Counted from the stretch's first letter, positions 7,966 through 17,417 are shown. The stretch is 64,000 nt of DNA from Clostridia bacterium (GCA_017626305.1 JAGAIW010000171.1:1-64000), one strand, 5' to 3'. The notes: generated from the sequence alone by a model not told the origin. A program made the numbers and translations.

Positions 7966-8698
7966 AATCTCTTCTTCTTCGACCGAACAACAGCAGTACC
8001 CAAAGCGCAAACCGTAAAAAGTATACGAGCGACGTGAGCAAGGACGCTACGTACGTCTTTGCCGCCGCCGACAGCATTTGCTCGGCATACGGCAGCTCGT
8101 CTTCGTTCAAAATCCCTTGTTCAAGCAACATTTGCTTTGCCCGACGGCTGGCGTCGTATTCCACGGGCAGCGTAGCCAAGGCAAACAGCGTGGACGTTCC
8201 GTACGCGATAACGCCGATAAGCGCGATATAAAAGCCTAAATCGGAGTTTTGCGTGGTGACGACGAATAAATCCAAAATCAACCCGACGAGCACGAGCGGC
8301 AAAGCCAACCGACTGCCGATATTGACGATAGGCACAAGCAACGAACGGAATTTATACAACAAAGACCCTTTGGTTTTTTGCATGACGTGTCCCACTTCGT
8401 GGGCGGCAATCGCCACAGCCGCCACCGACGTTTCGTTATACACCCCTTCGGAAAGATTGACAATTTTCTTTTTGGGGTGGTAATGGTCGGTCATGACGCC
8501 GCGCACTCTGCCGACGGTGATATTACCCACCTGCTCCGCGCGAAGAAGTTTCGCCGCCGTATCCCTGCCCGTCATGCGGCTTTTGGTGGGAATTTCACTC
8601 ATAGCGGCGTAAGTAGAGCGCAACTTTGCCTGCACGCCGCCTGCAAAAATACCGCAAACGAGTATCAATATAAAAAACACGATATAATATTCAAACAT
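7964..8698 (-). CDS. yugP: Zinc metallopeptidase of the YugP family
   Basis: 244 residues. The start at 8698 is preceded by AGGAG at the correct spacing. The longer frame, to 8755, would run into rsmI. The N-terminal membrane helix (about 3-20) is followed by the zinc-binding HEVGH in 'AIAAHEVGHVMQ'. Two further hydrophobic hairpins (about 140-195, 215-240) follow. The family is membrane-bound neutral metallopeptidases of poorly known substrate. Confidence 0.9.
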   Translation of the reverse strand: MFEYYIVFFILILVCGIFAGGVQAKLRSTYAAMSEIPTKSRMTGRDTAAKLLRAEQVGNITVGRVRGVMTDHYHPKKKIVNLSEGVYNETSVAAVAIAAHEVGHVMQKTKGSLLYKFRSLLVPIVNIGSRLALPLVLVGLILDLFVVTTQNSDLGFYIALIGVIAYGTSTLFALATLPVEYDASRRAKQMLLEQGILNEDELPYAEQMLSAAAKTYVASLLTSLVYFLRFALWVLLLFGRRRRD

Positions 8699-8738
8699 AA
8701 TTTTCTCCTGTGTATAGCTTATGCAACTATCCGTCTTT

Positions 8739-9542
8739 TTATAAATCAATGGCAAACGGATATAAAACGGACTTGGAAACGCCCCTATCCTTCGCCGCGC
8801 GTTTTAACGCTTCCTTTTTATCCAAGCCTGCCGCCATATAATGGCGAATATGCTCCGTTTCGCTAAGCGCGTTTAACGGGCTTTCCTGCTGCTTTGCCCC
8901 TTCGACGACCAGAACGTATTCCCCGCGCTTTTCCCCTGCAAGCCCCTGCGAAAGCGTGAAGGTTTGCGTTTCTTCGTGCAGCTTGGTAATTTCCCGCACC
9001 GCCGCGGCGTTACGCTCGCCAAACACTTCGTACATGGCGGCAATATCCTTGTCCACGTCCTGCGGCGCGCTATGAAACGCCAAGGTCAAATCGCTGTCCT
9101 TATACCGCTCTAACACCGCTTTCTTTTCGGATTTTTTATCGGGCAAAAAGCCGATAAAGGCAAACCGATCGGCAGGGAGCGCCGACAACACCAACGCGGC
9201 AACGAACGCGCACGCACCGGGGATTATCGTGTACGCAATACCGTTTTCGCGCAGTATTTTACATACGACGTTGCCGGGGTCGGAAACGACGGGCGTACCC
9301 GCGTCGGACACCACCGCGACGTTTTCGCCGCGCTTTGCCGCTTCGACTATCTTTTCCGCCGCTTGCGTTTCGTTGAATTTATGGCAAGCGTACAACGGTT
9401 TTTTAATCTCGTAAGCGTTGAGCAGCTTTACCGTATGACGGGTATCTTCGCAAAAAATGACGTCTGCCGCTTTTAACGTTTCCAACGCCCGAAGGGTGAT
9501 ATCTTTCAAATTCCCTATGGGCGTAGCCACAAAACTGACCAT
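8739..9542 (-). CDS. rsmI: 16S rRNA (cytidine1402-2'-O)-methyltransferase
   Basis: 267 residues, normal for RsmI. It carries the tetrapyrrole-methylase-fold signatures 'VATPIGNLKDITLRA', 'FCEDTRHT', 'VSDAGTPVVSDPG' and 'IPGACAFVAAL'. It uses SAM to methylate the ribose of C1402 in 16S rRNA. It lies 12 bases downstream of the trmN6-like gene, a pairing conserved in Firmicutes (yabB/rsmI). Confidence 0.96.
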   Translation of the reverse strand: MVSFVATPIGNLKDITLRALETLKAADVIFCEDTRHTVKLLNAYEIKKPLYACHKFNETQAAEKIVEAAKRGENVAVVSDAGTPVVSDPGNVVCKILRENGIAYTIIPGACAFVAALVLSALPADRFAFIGFLPDKKSEKKAVLERYKDSDLTLAFHSAPQDVDKDIAAMYEVFGERNAAAVREITKLHEETQTFTLSQGLAGEKRGEYVLVVEGAKQQESPLNALSETEHIRHYMAAGLDKKEALKRAAKDRGVSKSVLYPFAIDL

Positions 9543-9554
9543 ACCTTTCTCCTT

Positions 9555-10250
9555 TTATCTCTCGTTCACCAAAGTCGGCGATACTTTACAGCTCGGTTTT
9601 CCGCCCTTCATCCCTTCTATCAATACGAGATAGGGGGTATCGCCGTCCTTACCGCTGACGAATTGCAGCCGTTTGACTTCGATATTCACCTGTTTTAGCG
9701 TATAGCAAACTTCTGCGACGCGGTCGGCTCTGTGTACCATGGCAATACGGCCGCCGAATTTCAAGGCAAACGCCGCCGCTTTGGCGATTTCGGCAAGATT
9801 GAGCGTGATTTCCTTTCTACAAATCGCCTTTTCATAGCTTTCGTTGTCAAAACCGCCCTTTTCGTAGGGGGGATTGCACAAAATCAGGGAAAATGTTTCT
9901 CTATATTCTTCGGGAATTTCCTGTAATCTTCCGCACACAAAAGAAAAATTGTCAAACTCGTTGAGCTTTGCCGTCTTTTTGGAAAGCTCGGATAAGGGCT
10001 TTTGCAATTCAAACAGCGTAAAGGTAAGACGCTGTTTTTCTTTTCTATGTAGCGCGTAAAAATGGAACGCCACCACGCCGCTACCTGCACAAAAATCAGC
10101 TACGGTATCCCCGTTTTTCGCGCTCGCGAATTTGGAAAGCAACACCGAATCGGACGTAAAACGGTATAGACGGGTATCTTGCACGATTTTTAAATCGTCG
10201 ATAAGCATATCTTCCGCCACTTCAAATTCCGACAAAACGATATTCTCCAT
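9555..10250 (-). CDS. tRNA1(Val) A37 N6-methyltransferase-like protein (YabB)
   Basis: 231 residues. A Rossmann-type SAM site (VADFCAGSGVVAF, about residues 50-62) and the N6-adenine methyltransferase motif NPPY in 'LILCNPPYEKGG' are present. It belongs to the TrmN6/YabB family. The RNA target in Clostridia is by homology only. It is co-transcribed with rsmI. Confidence 0.9.
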   Translation of the reverse strand: MENIVLSEFEVAEDMLIDDLKIVQDTRLYRFTSDSVLLSKFASAKNGDTVADFCAGSGVVAFHFYALHRKEKQRLTFTLFELQKPLSELSKKTAKLNEFDNFSFVCGRLQEIPEEYRETFSLILCNPPYEKGGFDNESYEKAICRKEITLNLAEIAKAAAFALKFGGRIAMVHRADRVAEVCYTLKQVNIEVKRLQFVSGKDGDTPYLVLIEGMKGGKPSCKVSPTLVNER

Positions 10251-10351
10251 ATCTACGCGCTCCTTTTGACTTCTCTTACAGTATACTAAAAGTAGGCGAA
10301 AAAGTCAATAGAAAACGGATATTTTTCACCGCGAAAACACATACTCCCTTT

Positions 10352-11833
10352 GTGAAAAATTTTGTAGAAAATATAAAAGAAAATCAAAACGAATTAAAAC
10401 GGCTTTTGCCTGCGGAAGACATTTTATATTACGCCTTTCAAACGGCGGACAAGACAAACTGTCTTTTATGCTACGCCGACGGCATGGTGAATAAAGAGCT
10501 TTTGGGTCAGCTGATTGCCAAACCCTTATCCTTTTTATACCTTGCCGAAGAGAAAAAATCGCAAAACGACCCTACCATGTATAAGCCGAGCGCAGATTTA
10601 ATAGAAAAAACGCTGCGTTTTCCCGAGCTTAAACGGGTAACGGATTTCCAAGACGCTATCAAGGAAATTTTAGACGGAAACACTTTACTTTTAATCGACG
10701 GATTAGAAATCGGATTTATCGCAGGGGCAAAACTGCTCCCCGTCCGCGCGATTATGGAACCCCCTACCGACGTCGCGGTAAAAGGACCGAGAGAAGGATT
10801 TATCGAAGATATCAAAACCAACATGACTTTGGTACGCAAACGCTTAAAGTCGCCCGATTTGCGTATGGATACTCTGCGCGTGGGCAAACGCTCGGACACG
10901 GCGGTGGTCGTGTGTTATTTGGATAAAACGGTCAACGATAAAGTAAGACAAAATATCGCCAAACGAATAGAGCAAATCCAAATAGACGCCGTCCCCGATT
11001 CGTCGTATATCGCGGCGTTTTTAGCGCCCAACGAACATTCCGTTTTTCGCCGTATCGGCACGACGGAAAAACCAGACGTGTTTTGCGCCAAGCTTGCCGA
11101 AGGCAGGGTGGGGATACTCGTCGACGGATCGCCCATAGCCCTTACCGCGCCCTATCTTCTCACCGAAGATTTACAAAGCAGCGAAGATTATTTTATCTCG
11201 CCGTTTATGGCGACGCTCATGCGGCTATTGCGCGTATTTGCTATCGTCGCCGCCCTGTTATTGCCTGCTTTTTATATCACCGTGCAGCTATTCAAAATGC
11301 AGCTCGTGCCCTTGGGCTTGATGCTGACGATTGCCAGCAGTATTCGGGAATTGCCCTTATCGCCGAGCATGGAAATGTTCGTCGTGTTACTGCTTTTGGA
11401 AATCTTAAAGGAAGCGAGTATCCGCATGCCCAAATACGTGGGCATGTCGCTATCCGTCGTCGGCGCGTTGGTGTTGGGCGAAACGGCGGTATCCGCAGGT
11501 TTTCTTTCCACCCCCGCGATTATTATCGTCGCGTTTTCGGGGATTTGTATGTACACCGTCCCTGCGTTCGTGGAAACGGGCAGCATTTTACGTTGGCTGT
11601 TTTTGCTTGCGGCAGGGAGCTTAGGCCCGTTTGGTATTATTTTATTTGCCGTGTTTATCTTGTACTATTTACTCTCGGAAGAATCGTACGGAGCGCCTTT
11701 GCTCGCGCCCTTTACACCGCTTATTCCGCACGATTTAAAGGACAGTTTCGTCAAGTACGGTTTGCGCTCGCTTGCGACAAGACCCGTCTTTTTACAATCG
11801 CCTAATAAAACGCGGCTGCGCGCAAAAAAATAA
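10352..11833 (+). CDS. gerAA: Spore germinant receptor A subunit (GerA type)
   Basis: 493 residues from a GTG. The soluble N-terminal half carries the family landmarks 'PPTDVAVKGPREGFIEDI' and 'RKRLKSPDLRM'. Several membrane helices (about 285-460) follow. A-subunits sit in the inner spore membrane and, with B and C subunits, sense germinants. No Shine-Dalgarno precedes the GTG. A CATACT element ends 7 bases upstream, with a CGGATA 17 bases further up, loosely like a forespore (sigma-G) promoter. The mRNA may be nearly leaderless, or the true start may be internal. Confidence 0.93.
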   Translation: MKNFVENIKENQNELKRLLPAEDILYYAFQTADKTNCLLCYADGMVNKELLGQLIAKPLSFLYLAEEKKSQNDPTMYKPSADLIEKTLRFPELKRVTDFQDAIKEILDGNTLLLIDGLEIGFIAGAKLLPVRAIMEPPTDVAVKGPREGFIEDIKTNMTLVRKRLKSPDLRMDTLRVGKRSDTAVVVCYLDKTVNDKVRQNIAKRIEQIQIDAVPDSSYIAAFLAPNEHSVFRRIGTTEKPDVFCAKLAEGRVGILVDGSPIALTAPYLLTEDLQSSEDYFISPFMATLMRLLRVFAIVAALLLPAFYITVQLFKMQLVPLGLMLTIASSIRELPLSPSMEMFVVLLLLEILKEASIRMPKYVGMSLSVVGALVLGETAVSAGFLSTPAIIIVAFSGICMYTVPAFVETGSILRWLFLLAAGSLGPFGIILFAVFILYYLLSEESYGAPLLAPFTPLIPHDLKDSFVKYGLRSLATRPVFLQSPNKTRLRAKK

Positions 11834-11848
11834 AAGGAATTTCTTTAT

Positions 11849-12952
11849 ATGTCCCAAACTTCTTCTACCAAAAATAACGCCGTTTCCGCGCGGCAAATTG
11901 CCTTTTTCGCGGCGTTTATCCTACCCGTTTACAAACTTGTTGAAGCACCGTCTTTGTTGGCGGCTTACGCCAAGGGCGATTTGTTATTGCCTGCGCTTAT
12001 TCATTTTTTCTCACAGCTTGGCGTGATTATCGCGCTGCTGATTGCGGCGTCCAAAAGCCGAAGACCGCTGATGGAACGCTTGCAAGAAAAGCTTGGAAAA
12101 AAGCTGTTGATTTTTTACGGATTTTACGCGGTGTATTATTTATTTGCCGCCGTTTTGCCCTTACTTGATTTGGAAAAGTTGGTATATGCGGCGTTTTACG
12201 ACACCGCCCCTACCCTATTTAGCTTTGGCGCGTTTTTTCTACTCGTCGCATTCGTCTGCACCAAGCATTTACGCTCGGTGGGTAGGTTTGCCGATTTATC
12301 CGTTTTTTTGTTCGTTTTGCCCTTTTTAGCGCTTATCATTATGTCGATTGTCGAAACGGATTTTTCGTCGCTGCTGCCGTTTTTTGAACGGGATTTGACG
12401 GACAGCTTAACCGCCGTTAGCAAAACGACGGCGCATTTTTCCGACGCCGCGCTTTTGATGCCTTTGCTTTTGCATACGCAATACGAAAAGGGGGATAGCA
12501 AAAAAATCCTTGGCGGCTACGGTGTGGGAGCGGGACTTACCCTTGTGTTTTTAGCCGTTTTTTACGGCGTGTTCACCACCGTCGCTCCGCGAGAACATTA
12601 CGCTTTTTTGAAAATTGCGCAATATTTTCCCGCGCTTTCGGTAATCGGAAGAATTGATTTATTGTTTTCATACTGCATTTGCGCGATACTGTTTTTTTGC
12701 ACTTGCTTGCCTTTACAGTATGCGACGGGGTGTTTGAGTACGCTTATCGGGGAAGATAAACGCCCGTGGATTGCCGCGGCGATAGCTTTCGTTTCCTTCC
12801 TTTTTACCCTGTTTTGCAACCGTTTTTACGATAGCATTTACGGACTGTTCGGCGGCGTATTTTTACCCGTGTTTATAATCGGGTGCAATACCCTTCCGTC
12901 GTTGCCGTCTTTGCTCTTTTTAAAAAAGAAGAATAAAAAGGAGAAAACCTAA
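11849..12952 (+). CDS. gerAB: Spore germinant receptor B subunit (GerB, APC-type permease)
   Basis: 367 residues with about ten hydrophobic segments, typical of the GerB endospore germination permease family, which belongs to the APC superfamily and binds the germinant. AAAGGAA precedes the ATG. It lies 15 bases after gerAA and overlaps the first base of gerAC, so the three are one operon. No germinant can be inferred. Confidence 0.93.
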   Translation: MSQTSSTKNNAVSARQIAFFAAFILPVYKLVEAPSLLAAYAKGDLLLPALIHFFSQLGVIIALLIAASKSRRPLMERLQEKLGKKLLIFYGFYAVYYLFAAVLPLLDLEKLVYAAFYDTAPTLFSFGAFFLLVAFVCTKHLRSVGRFADLSVFLFVLPFLALIIMSIVETDFSSLLPFFERDLTDSLTAVSKTTAHFSDAALLMPLLLHTQYEKGDSKKILGGYGVGAGLTLVFLAVFYGVFTTVAPREHYAFLKIAQYFPALSVIGRIDLLFSYCICAILFFCTCLPLQYATGCLSTLIGEDKRPWIAAAIAFVSFLFTLFCNRFYDSIYGLFGGVFLPVFIIGCNTLPSLPSLLFLKKKNKKEKT

Positions 12953-14196
12953 TGCGTGTTTCCCGTAAAAAAGCTACGCTTTGGTATTATTTACTCGTCA
13001 TAGCCGTGCTTGCTTTTTTATTTTTTACCAACGATTTTGGCACGCTAGACGTGCAAAAAACGGCTATCGTTATGGCGGTGGGCGTGGATAAAGAAGAAGA
13101 CGAGTTTATTCTTACCGCGCAAATTGCCATTCCGCAATCGTCCACGCAAGGCAAAGCGTCTAAAACGCAGCAGCTCACTTCCCGCGGAAAGACTATCGCA
13201 CAGGCGTTTCGCTCGATTAACGCCAAAACGGGTTGGTATCCCAAGCTTGTTTTTTGCAATCTCATTTTGCTTGGAAATACGACTTTGCAACAAAACGCCT
13301 TTGACGCGTTGGAGTTTTTCTTTCTAGACGAATACCTTTCGGACGACTGTCTTGTCGCCGCTTGTGAAAATACGGCAAAGGAAATTTTAGACACGCAGGC
13401 GCTCGTCGACGAATCCAGTAGCTTGGCAATTCAGAAAGTGCTTTCTGCTCACGCCGAACGGGTGGGCGCGGTGCTGCCTTGTACGCTTCGTGAATTTGCC
13501 ATCGGCTACTACGGGGACAGCCACAGCAGCTTTTTGCCTATCGTCAAAGCCCAACCCACGCAGGAAAAACCTTCAAACGAAACTTCGTCTTCGCAAAATT
13601 CTTCGGATAGCTCTTCACAAGAAAGCTCGTCTACTAGCTCGTCTTTATCGGAAAATTCTTCGGGCGGTGAAAAAAAGCAGGAAGAAAAACCCGTTTTCTC
13701 AGCAGGAGAAACGGCTTTACTCGTCGGGGGCAGACAGGTGGGAACGTTCACTAAGGACGAAACGTTTGCCTTCAACGCCGTCAAAAACAAACTCCGCTTA
13801 GCGGCGTTCGACGTAGAAACGAATGGGGAAACGTGTTCGCTCACCATTAAGCACAACAGCAAAAAAACATTATTTTTATTAGGCGCAAACGACGTGGCTA
13901 CCTTGAAAATATCCGTCAAGCTTACCGCAGGTCTTTTGGACAATTCCGCCGCGCTGCCCTTGGAAAAATCGGCGGACGTCGGGGACGTGCCCGACGGCGC
14001 GTTTGTTGCCGCGGAAAAACGGCTTTCGGGATATATTTTCTCGGCGTTTGACAAATGCAAGAGTAGCGGTTGCGATTTATTTGAGTTAAAATCACTCTTA
14101 CAAAAATACGCCAACAAGAAATATCAACGGCTTGAAAAGGATATTTTGCAAACCGCTTTACTGGATATCAAGGTGCAATTTGTCAACGTACGCTAA
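12952..14196 (+). CDS. gerAC: Spore germinant receptor C subunit (Ger(x)C)
   Basis: 414 residues. The GerAC fold is recognised from 'TAIVMAVGVDKEEDEFILTAQIA', the 'SINAKTGWYPKLVFCNLILLG' segment and the C-terminal 'LLQKYANKKYQRLE'. The expected N-terminal lipobox cysteine is missing. Residues about 10-25 instead form a plain hydrophobic anchor (WYYLLVIAVLAFLFF). A Ser/Glu-rich low-complexity stretch of about 35 residues (about 205-240) is inserted in the middle. The gene begins within the gerAB stop codon (TAATG), implying translational coupling. Confidence 0.92.
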   Translation: MRVSRKKATLWYYLLVIAVLAFLFFTNDFGTLDVQKTAIVMAVGVDKEEDEFILTAQIAIPQSSTQGKASKTQQLTSRGKTIAQAFRSINAKTGWYPKLVFCNLILLGNTTLQQNAFDALEFFFLDEYLSDDCLVAACENTAKEILDTQALVDESSSLAIQKVLSAHAERVGAVLPCTLREFAIGYYGDSHSSFLPIVKAQPTQEKPSNETSSSQNSSDSSSQESSSTSSSLSENSSGGEKKQEEKPVFSAGETALLVGGRQVGTFTKDETFAFNAVKNKLRLAAFDVETNGETCSLTIKHNSKKTLFLLGANDVATLKISVKLTAGLLDNSAALPLEKSADVGDVPDGAFVAAEKRLSGYIFSAFDKCKSSGCDLFELKSLLQKYANKKYQRLEKDILQTALLDIKVQFVNVR

Positions 14197-14884
14197 TAAA
14201 AAGTTATGCACATTTTGCATACAATTTACGGCTACTTTATGCGTTTATTCACCGCCGTATAAAAACGCTTTGTTGTGGACAACTTTTCATCTTTGTGGAA
14301 AAGAACGTTTGTTTGTGGAAAAAAGCACTCTTTTTTACGTATTTTTGCGTAATTTATCCACATTTTTTCCTAATTTTCTCTATTTTTAATAGGTTGTCCA
14401 CATTCCTAAGGCATAGGAAAAAGTTATCCACGCCGATATCCACCAAAGTTATCCACAAATTTTTTCCTTTTCTTATAAGGGATTGCGTGTTTTTAGTGTT
14501 TTTTTAACCGTTTTTTTTACCGTTATCCACTTGATAAAAAGATATATTTATCCACAAAATTAAAAAAATACAGGTGGACAACCCCTATTTATCCACATTT
14601 GCGGTGGATAAAGGGTAGCTTTTGTGCGCTTGCATAAACGCATATTTATATTTTTCGACAAAATTTTATGCAATCTTTTTATATTCGACAAACCTTGACA
14701 AAATACAAAAAGAGCGTTTTACGAAAAGTTATCCACAAATTCCACAGCATACAAAAACCGCTAAGCCGCAACTTTTTTTCGTACATAAAAAACGCCCACT
14801 ATACTTTGTAAATGCGAAAGATAGTGGGCGAATATTTTATCATAGATTGAACAATTCTAACGAAACGGTGTGTTTTTTCACGTT
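14197..14884. other. DnaA-box cluster A, oriC candidate
   Basis: A gene-free 690-base AT-rich stretch. Perfect TTATCCACA boxes occur at 14354, 14449, 14548, 14589 and 14729. One-base variants occur at 14274 (reverse), 14394, 14424, 14523 and 14603 (reverse), with weaker ones at 14294, 14314 and 14573 (reverse). T-rich runs, for example 14498-14519, could act as an unwinding element. Box number and density far exceed chance and match bacterial replication origins. dnaA is not adjacent. Confidence 0.8.
14793..14830 (-). terminator. cvpA terminator
   Basis: A 10-bp stem (14793-14802/14821-14830) is followed on the minus strand by TTTTTT. Confidence 0.85.
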
Positions 14885-15598
14885 TTACGCTACGGTCAGC
14901 CAACCCAAAATGATATTGATAAAATTGTTGTGATACAGCCAACCGACGATTAGACATTCGTCGAAAAAGGCGATCAAGCCTTCAAAGGGTAAAAACGCCA
15001 AAACGGCGATAATACCGCTGACGACGATTAGCCCTTCCACCGCTCCTACGGCAAAGCCAAGCAGAGAATTGAGCGCGCCGACAAGGGGAATTGCGTCGAC
15101 AAGGGAAGAAAAGATTTTTTCCAAAAACGAAAGAATAATTTTCACGACGATAAACACGGCAAGCCATGCGATAAAGCCCGACGCTACGCCGCCGAGCGCG
15201 TCCCCTGCAATCATAGCCACCGTCGTACCGCTGGGAATGTCCTTGTTGGCGACGCTGTCCACGACCATGGGGATTAAAAAGTCGGGAATTTTCCCTTGTA
15301 ACGCTTCTTCAATGCCCGTTGCCGAAACGTCTGCGTCAAAGCCGACGATATTTGAAAGTCCGCTAATACAGCCTTCCTTGATGATATCCTGTAAACCGAA
15401 TAAACCGTTCGTCCATTCGAGTACGGCGTTCATCAAAAAGAAAGCGACGACAATGGCGATAATGGTGGAAATAAACTTAAAAAAGCATTTGACAAACCCT
15501 TTCTTTGCCGCTTTGGCGGCAAAAATAAGTATAAGTAAAAGCACGACGCCATCTAGCGCGTAATGTATCCACGATACGGCGTTTAACGCTTGTAACAT
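14885..15598 (-). CDS. cvpA: CvpA family membrane protein
   Basis: 237 residues. An N-terminal 'DGVVLLLILIFAAKAAKKGFVK' segment and four hydrophobic helices with Gly-rich 'SLLGFAVGAVEGLIVV' are the CvpA pattern. CvpA proteins are inner-membrane proteins of unclear biochemistry (colicin V production and envelope stress in Gram-negatives). GGAGAG precedes the ATG. It is alone on its transcript, between the origin-like region and yyaC. Confidence 0.88.
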   Translation of the reverse strand: MLQALNAVSWIHYALDGVVLLLILIFAAKAAKKGFVKCFFKFISTIIAIVVAFFLMNAVLEWTNGLFGLQDIIKEGCISGLSNIVGFDADVSATGIEEALQGKIPDFLIPMVVDSVANKDIPSGTTVAMIAGDALGGVASGFIAWLAVFIVVKIILSFLEKIFSSLVDAIPLVGALNSLLGFAVGAVEGLIVVSGIIAVLAFLPFEGLIAFFDECLIVGWLYHNNFINIILGWLTVA

Positions 15599-15735
15599 AA
15601 CTTCTCTCCTTTCGCGTGATTTCTATTATTATACCATATCTTATTGCCCATTTCAAGCGTTTGTATAAAAGTTTTTTTCGCCGATTTTTTCCAAAACGTT
15701 TATCCTTTCCATATTTTGGCTATACTTTTCCTATC

Positions 15736-16392
15736 ATGGAATACACCTTTCACACCTATAATCAATTAGCGTCGGACGGTATGTCAATGGCTTTGGATAA
15801 GCTGTTAAAAGACGATTTATCAGACAAGCTCACACCCAAACGCTTTTCTTCTTCCACCCGTATTTCTACGCAAAATAAGCGTTTTCAACAGCTTTTTGAC
15901 GGGAATTTTGAGAAAATGCCCGTAATCGTTTGTATCGGCAGCGACCTTGCCGTGGGAGATAGCTTAGGCCCGATCGTCGGCTCTATGCTCAAATACAAAA
16001 CGCAGGGCTTACACGTTTACGTATACGGCACGCTTGCCCTGCCCGTTACGGCGAAAGAGATTAAATATATGCGCTCTTTTCTCAAAGAAACGCACGCAGG
16101 CGAGCAAATAATCGCCGTCGACGCTGCCGTGGGCGCGGAAGGGGATATCGGCTTGATGCGCGTGAGCCATTCGCCCTTATTTCCCGGCGCGGGAGCAAAG
16201 AAAAAGCTTGGCTGTATCGGGGATATTTCTATTTTGGGAATTGTAGCCGAAAAATCGGTAGCGAACTTTTCCCTTTTAAATTCCACCCGTTTAAATTTGG
16301 TATACGGCATGGCGGAACAAATTTCCGACGCCTTAGCAAGCGTTTTGTGGCAACGGCAAAAAAAAGGCGTTTTTCAACGGAAAAACAGTTGA
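15736..16392 (+). CDS. yyaC: Sporulation protein YyaC (DUF1256, putative spore protease)
   Basis: 218 residues from the ATG at 15736. The frame is open from 15616, but the extra N-terminus is unlike the family. The signature 'VCIGSDLAVGDSLGPIVGSML' and 'AVDAAVGAEGDIGLMRV' identify the YyaC/DUF1256 fold, related to germination and hydrogenase-maturation proteases. No Shine-Dalgarno is visible. A TATACT lies 9 bases upstream of the ATG, so the message could be nearly leaderless. Its presence supports a sporulating lineage. Confidence 0.9.
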   Translation: MEYTFHTYNQLASDGMSMALDKLLKDDLSDKLTPKRFSSSTRISTQNKRFQQLFDGNFEKMPVIVCIGSDLAVGDSLGPIVGSMLKYKTQGLHVYVYGTLALPVTAKEIKYMRSFLKETHAGEQIIAVDAAVGAEGDIGLMRVSHSPLFPGAGAKKKLGCIGDISILGIVAEKSVANFSLLNSTRLNLVYGMAEQISDALASVLWQRQKKGVFQRKNS

Positions 16393-16417
16393 CTTTGCCT
16401 ATATTTCATGCTATAAT
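16389..16417 (+). promoter_or_regulatory. Sigma-A promoter of queT
   Basis: TTGACT (16389-16394) and TATAAT (16412-16417) with 17-base spacing and an extended TGC. It overlaps the last codons of yyaC. Start is expected near 16424. Confidence 0.85.
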
Positions 16418-16423
16418 ACACGG

Positions 16424-16471
16424 GAAAAGAAGGTTTTCGGAAAACACTTCTTACTAAAAAAACCGAGGTAC
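16424..16471 (+). promoter_or_regulatory. Probable preQ1-I riboswitch controlling queT
   Basis: Stem P1 pairs 16427-16432 with 16447-16452. Its loop contains TCGG (16437-16440), which pairs with CCGA (16463-16466) in the tail across an A-rich linker. This is the compact H-type pseudoknot of preQ1 class I aptamers, including the AACAC before the 3' arm of P1 and the A7 run. The pseudoknot strand runs into the GAGG ribosome site (16465-16468), 9 bases before the start, so ligand binding should hide the site and shut off translation. The gene downstream is a queuosine-precursor transporter. Confidence 0.8.
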
Positions 16472-16477
16472 AATTCC

Positions 16478-16993
16478 ATGAAAAAATCAACGCAGCAGCT
16501 GTGTCGCGCAGGCGTAATCGCCGCGTTATACGTAGCGCTCACCTATGCTTTTTTGCCCTTTGCCTTCGGCCCGTTTCAAATCCGTCCGGCAGAGGCGCTT
16601 TGTATTTTACCCTTATTTTTTCCCGAAGCCGTTCCCGCTTTGTTCGTCGGGTGTATTCTATCGAATTTGACTTCCCCGTACGTTCTTTTTGACGTCGTTT
16701 TCGGCTCGCTTGCGACCTTTTTAGCGGCTACGGGTACGTATTTTATCGGCAAAACGATAGAAAAGGATTTTTGGAAAATACTGCTTGGCGGAGTTTGTCC
16801 CGTCCTTGCAAATGCCTTGATTATCCCGTTTGTTATCGTCTTTTTATGCGGTGGAGCGGAAGGGTATTCGTCTGCGGTGATTGCCTATTTTTCGTTTGCT
16901 TTCTCGATTTTGATTACCGAAAGCGTATTTGTCTATGGGCTAGGAACGCCGCTGTATTTTGCTTTGAAAAAGTACGGTAAGCGCACTTCGTAA
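16478..16993 (+). CDS. queT: QueT-type queuosine precursor ECF transporter, S component
   Basis: 171 residues with five or six membrane helices. The family pattern 'AALYVALTYAFLPFAFGPFQIRPAEALCILPLFFPEAVPALFVGC' then 'DVVFGSLATFLAA' is clear. QueT binds preQ1 or preQ0 and docks on the shared ECF energy module, which is not encoded in this window. The riboswitch in its leader supports the assignment. Confidence 0.94.
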   Translation: MKKSTQQLCRAGVIAALYVALTYAFLPFAFGPFQIRPAEALCILPLFFPEAVPALFVGCILSNLTSPYVLFDVVFGSLATFLAATGTYFIGKTIEKDFWKILLGGVCPVLANALIIPFVIVFLCGGAEGYSSAVIAYFSFAFSILITESVFVYGLGTPLYFALKKYGKRTS

Positions 16994-16997
16994 TTTG

Positions 16998-17293
16998 GGT
17001 TACTTCATTACGCTTTGCTCCATTCAGTATGACGTTTGGATAAACGATCATTCTGACCGCAGGGAAGAATCCCTTGGACGAGAGTACGGACTTTCGTATG
17101 AAGGGATGTTTCACTACGTTCAACATGACGTTGGGTCGGCATGGACTATGCATAAAAGGATACTTGATTCCACTTCGTTTCACTCAGTATGACGTTTGGA
17201 GACCCCCGTCATTCTGACGCGTAGCGGAAGAATCCCATGGAAGAAAGTACGGACTACGTATAAAGGGATACTTCACTCTATTCAGTATGACGT
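16998..17293. repeat. Dispersed inverted-repeat element, copy 2
   Basis: Several modules of the 'TCATTCTGAC...GAAGAATCCC' and 'GAAGGGATACTTC...TCAGTATGACG' types are joined in tandem and alternating orientation between queT and jag. The 424-base gap holds no credible gene. Confidence 0.85.
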
Positions 17294-17370
17294 TAAATTA
17301 TTACGGGCGATTACGCTTTATATGACGTTAGAAAAAAAACTATCATTTTAATCGTAAAAGGATATACAAA

Positions 17371-17396
17371 AGCTCCCCGACGGTGGTCGGAGAGCT
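17371..17396 (-). terminator. jag terminator
   Basis: An 11-pair stem (17371-17381/17386-17396, one G-U on the minus strand) is followed on that strand by TTTTG. Confidence 0.8.
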
Positions 17397-17417
17397 TGTT
17401 TTTGTTATAAATACGAA

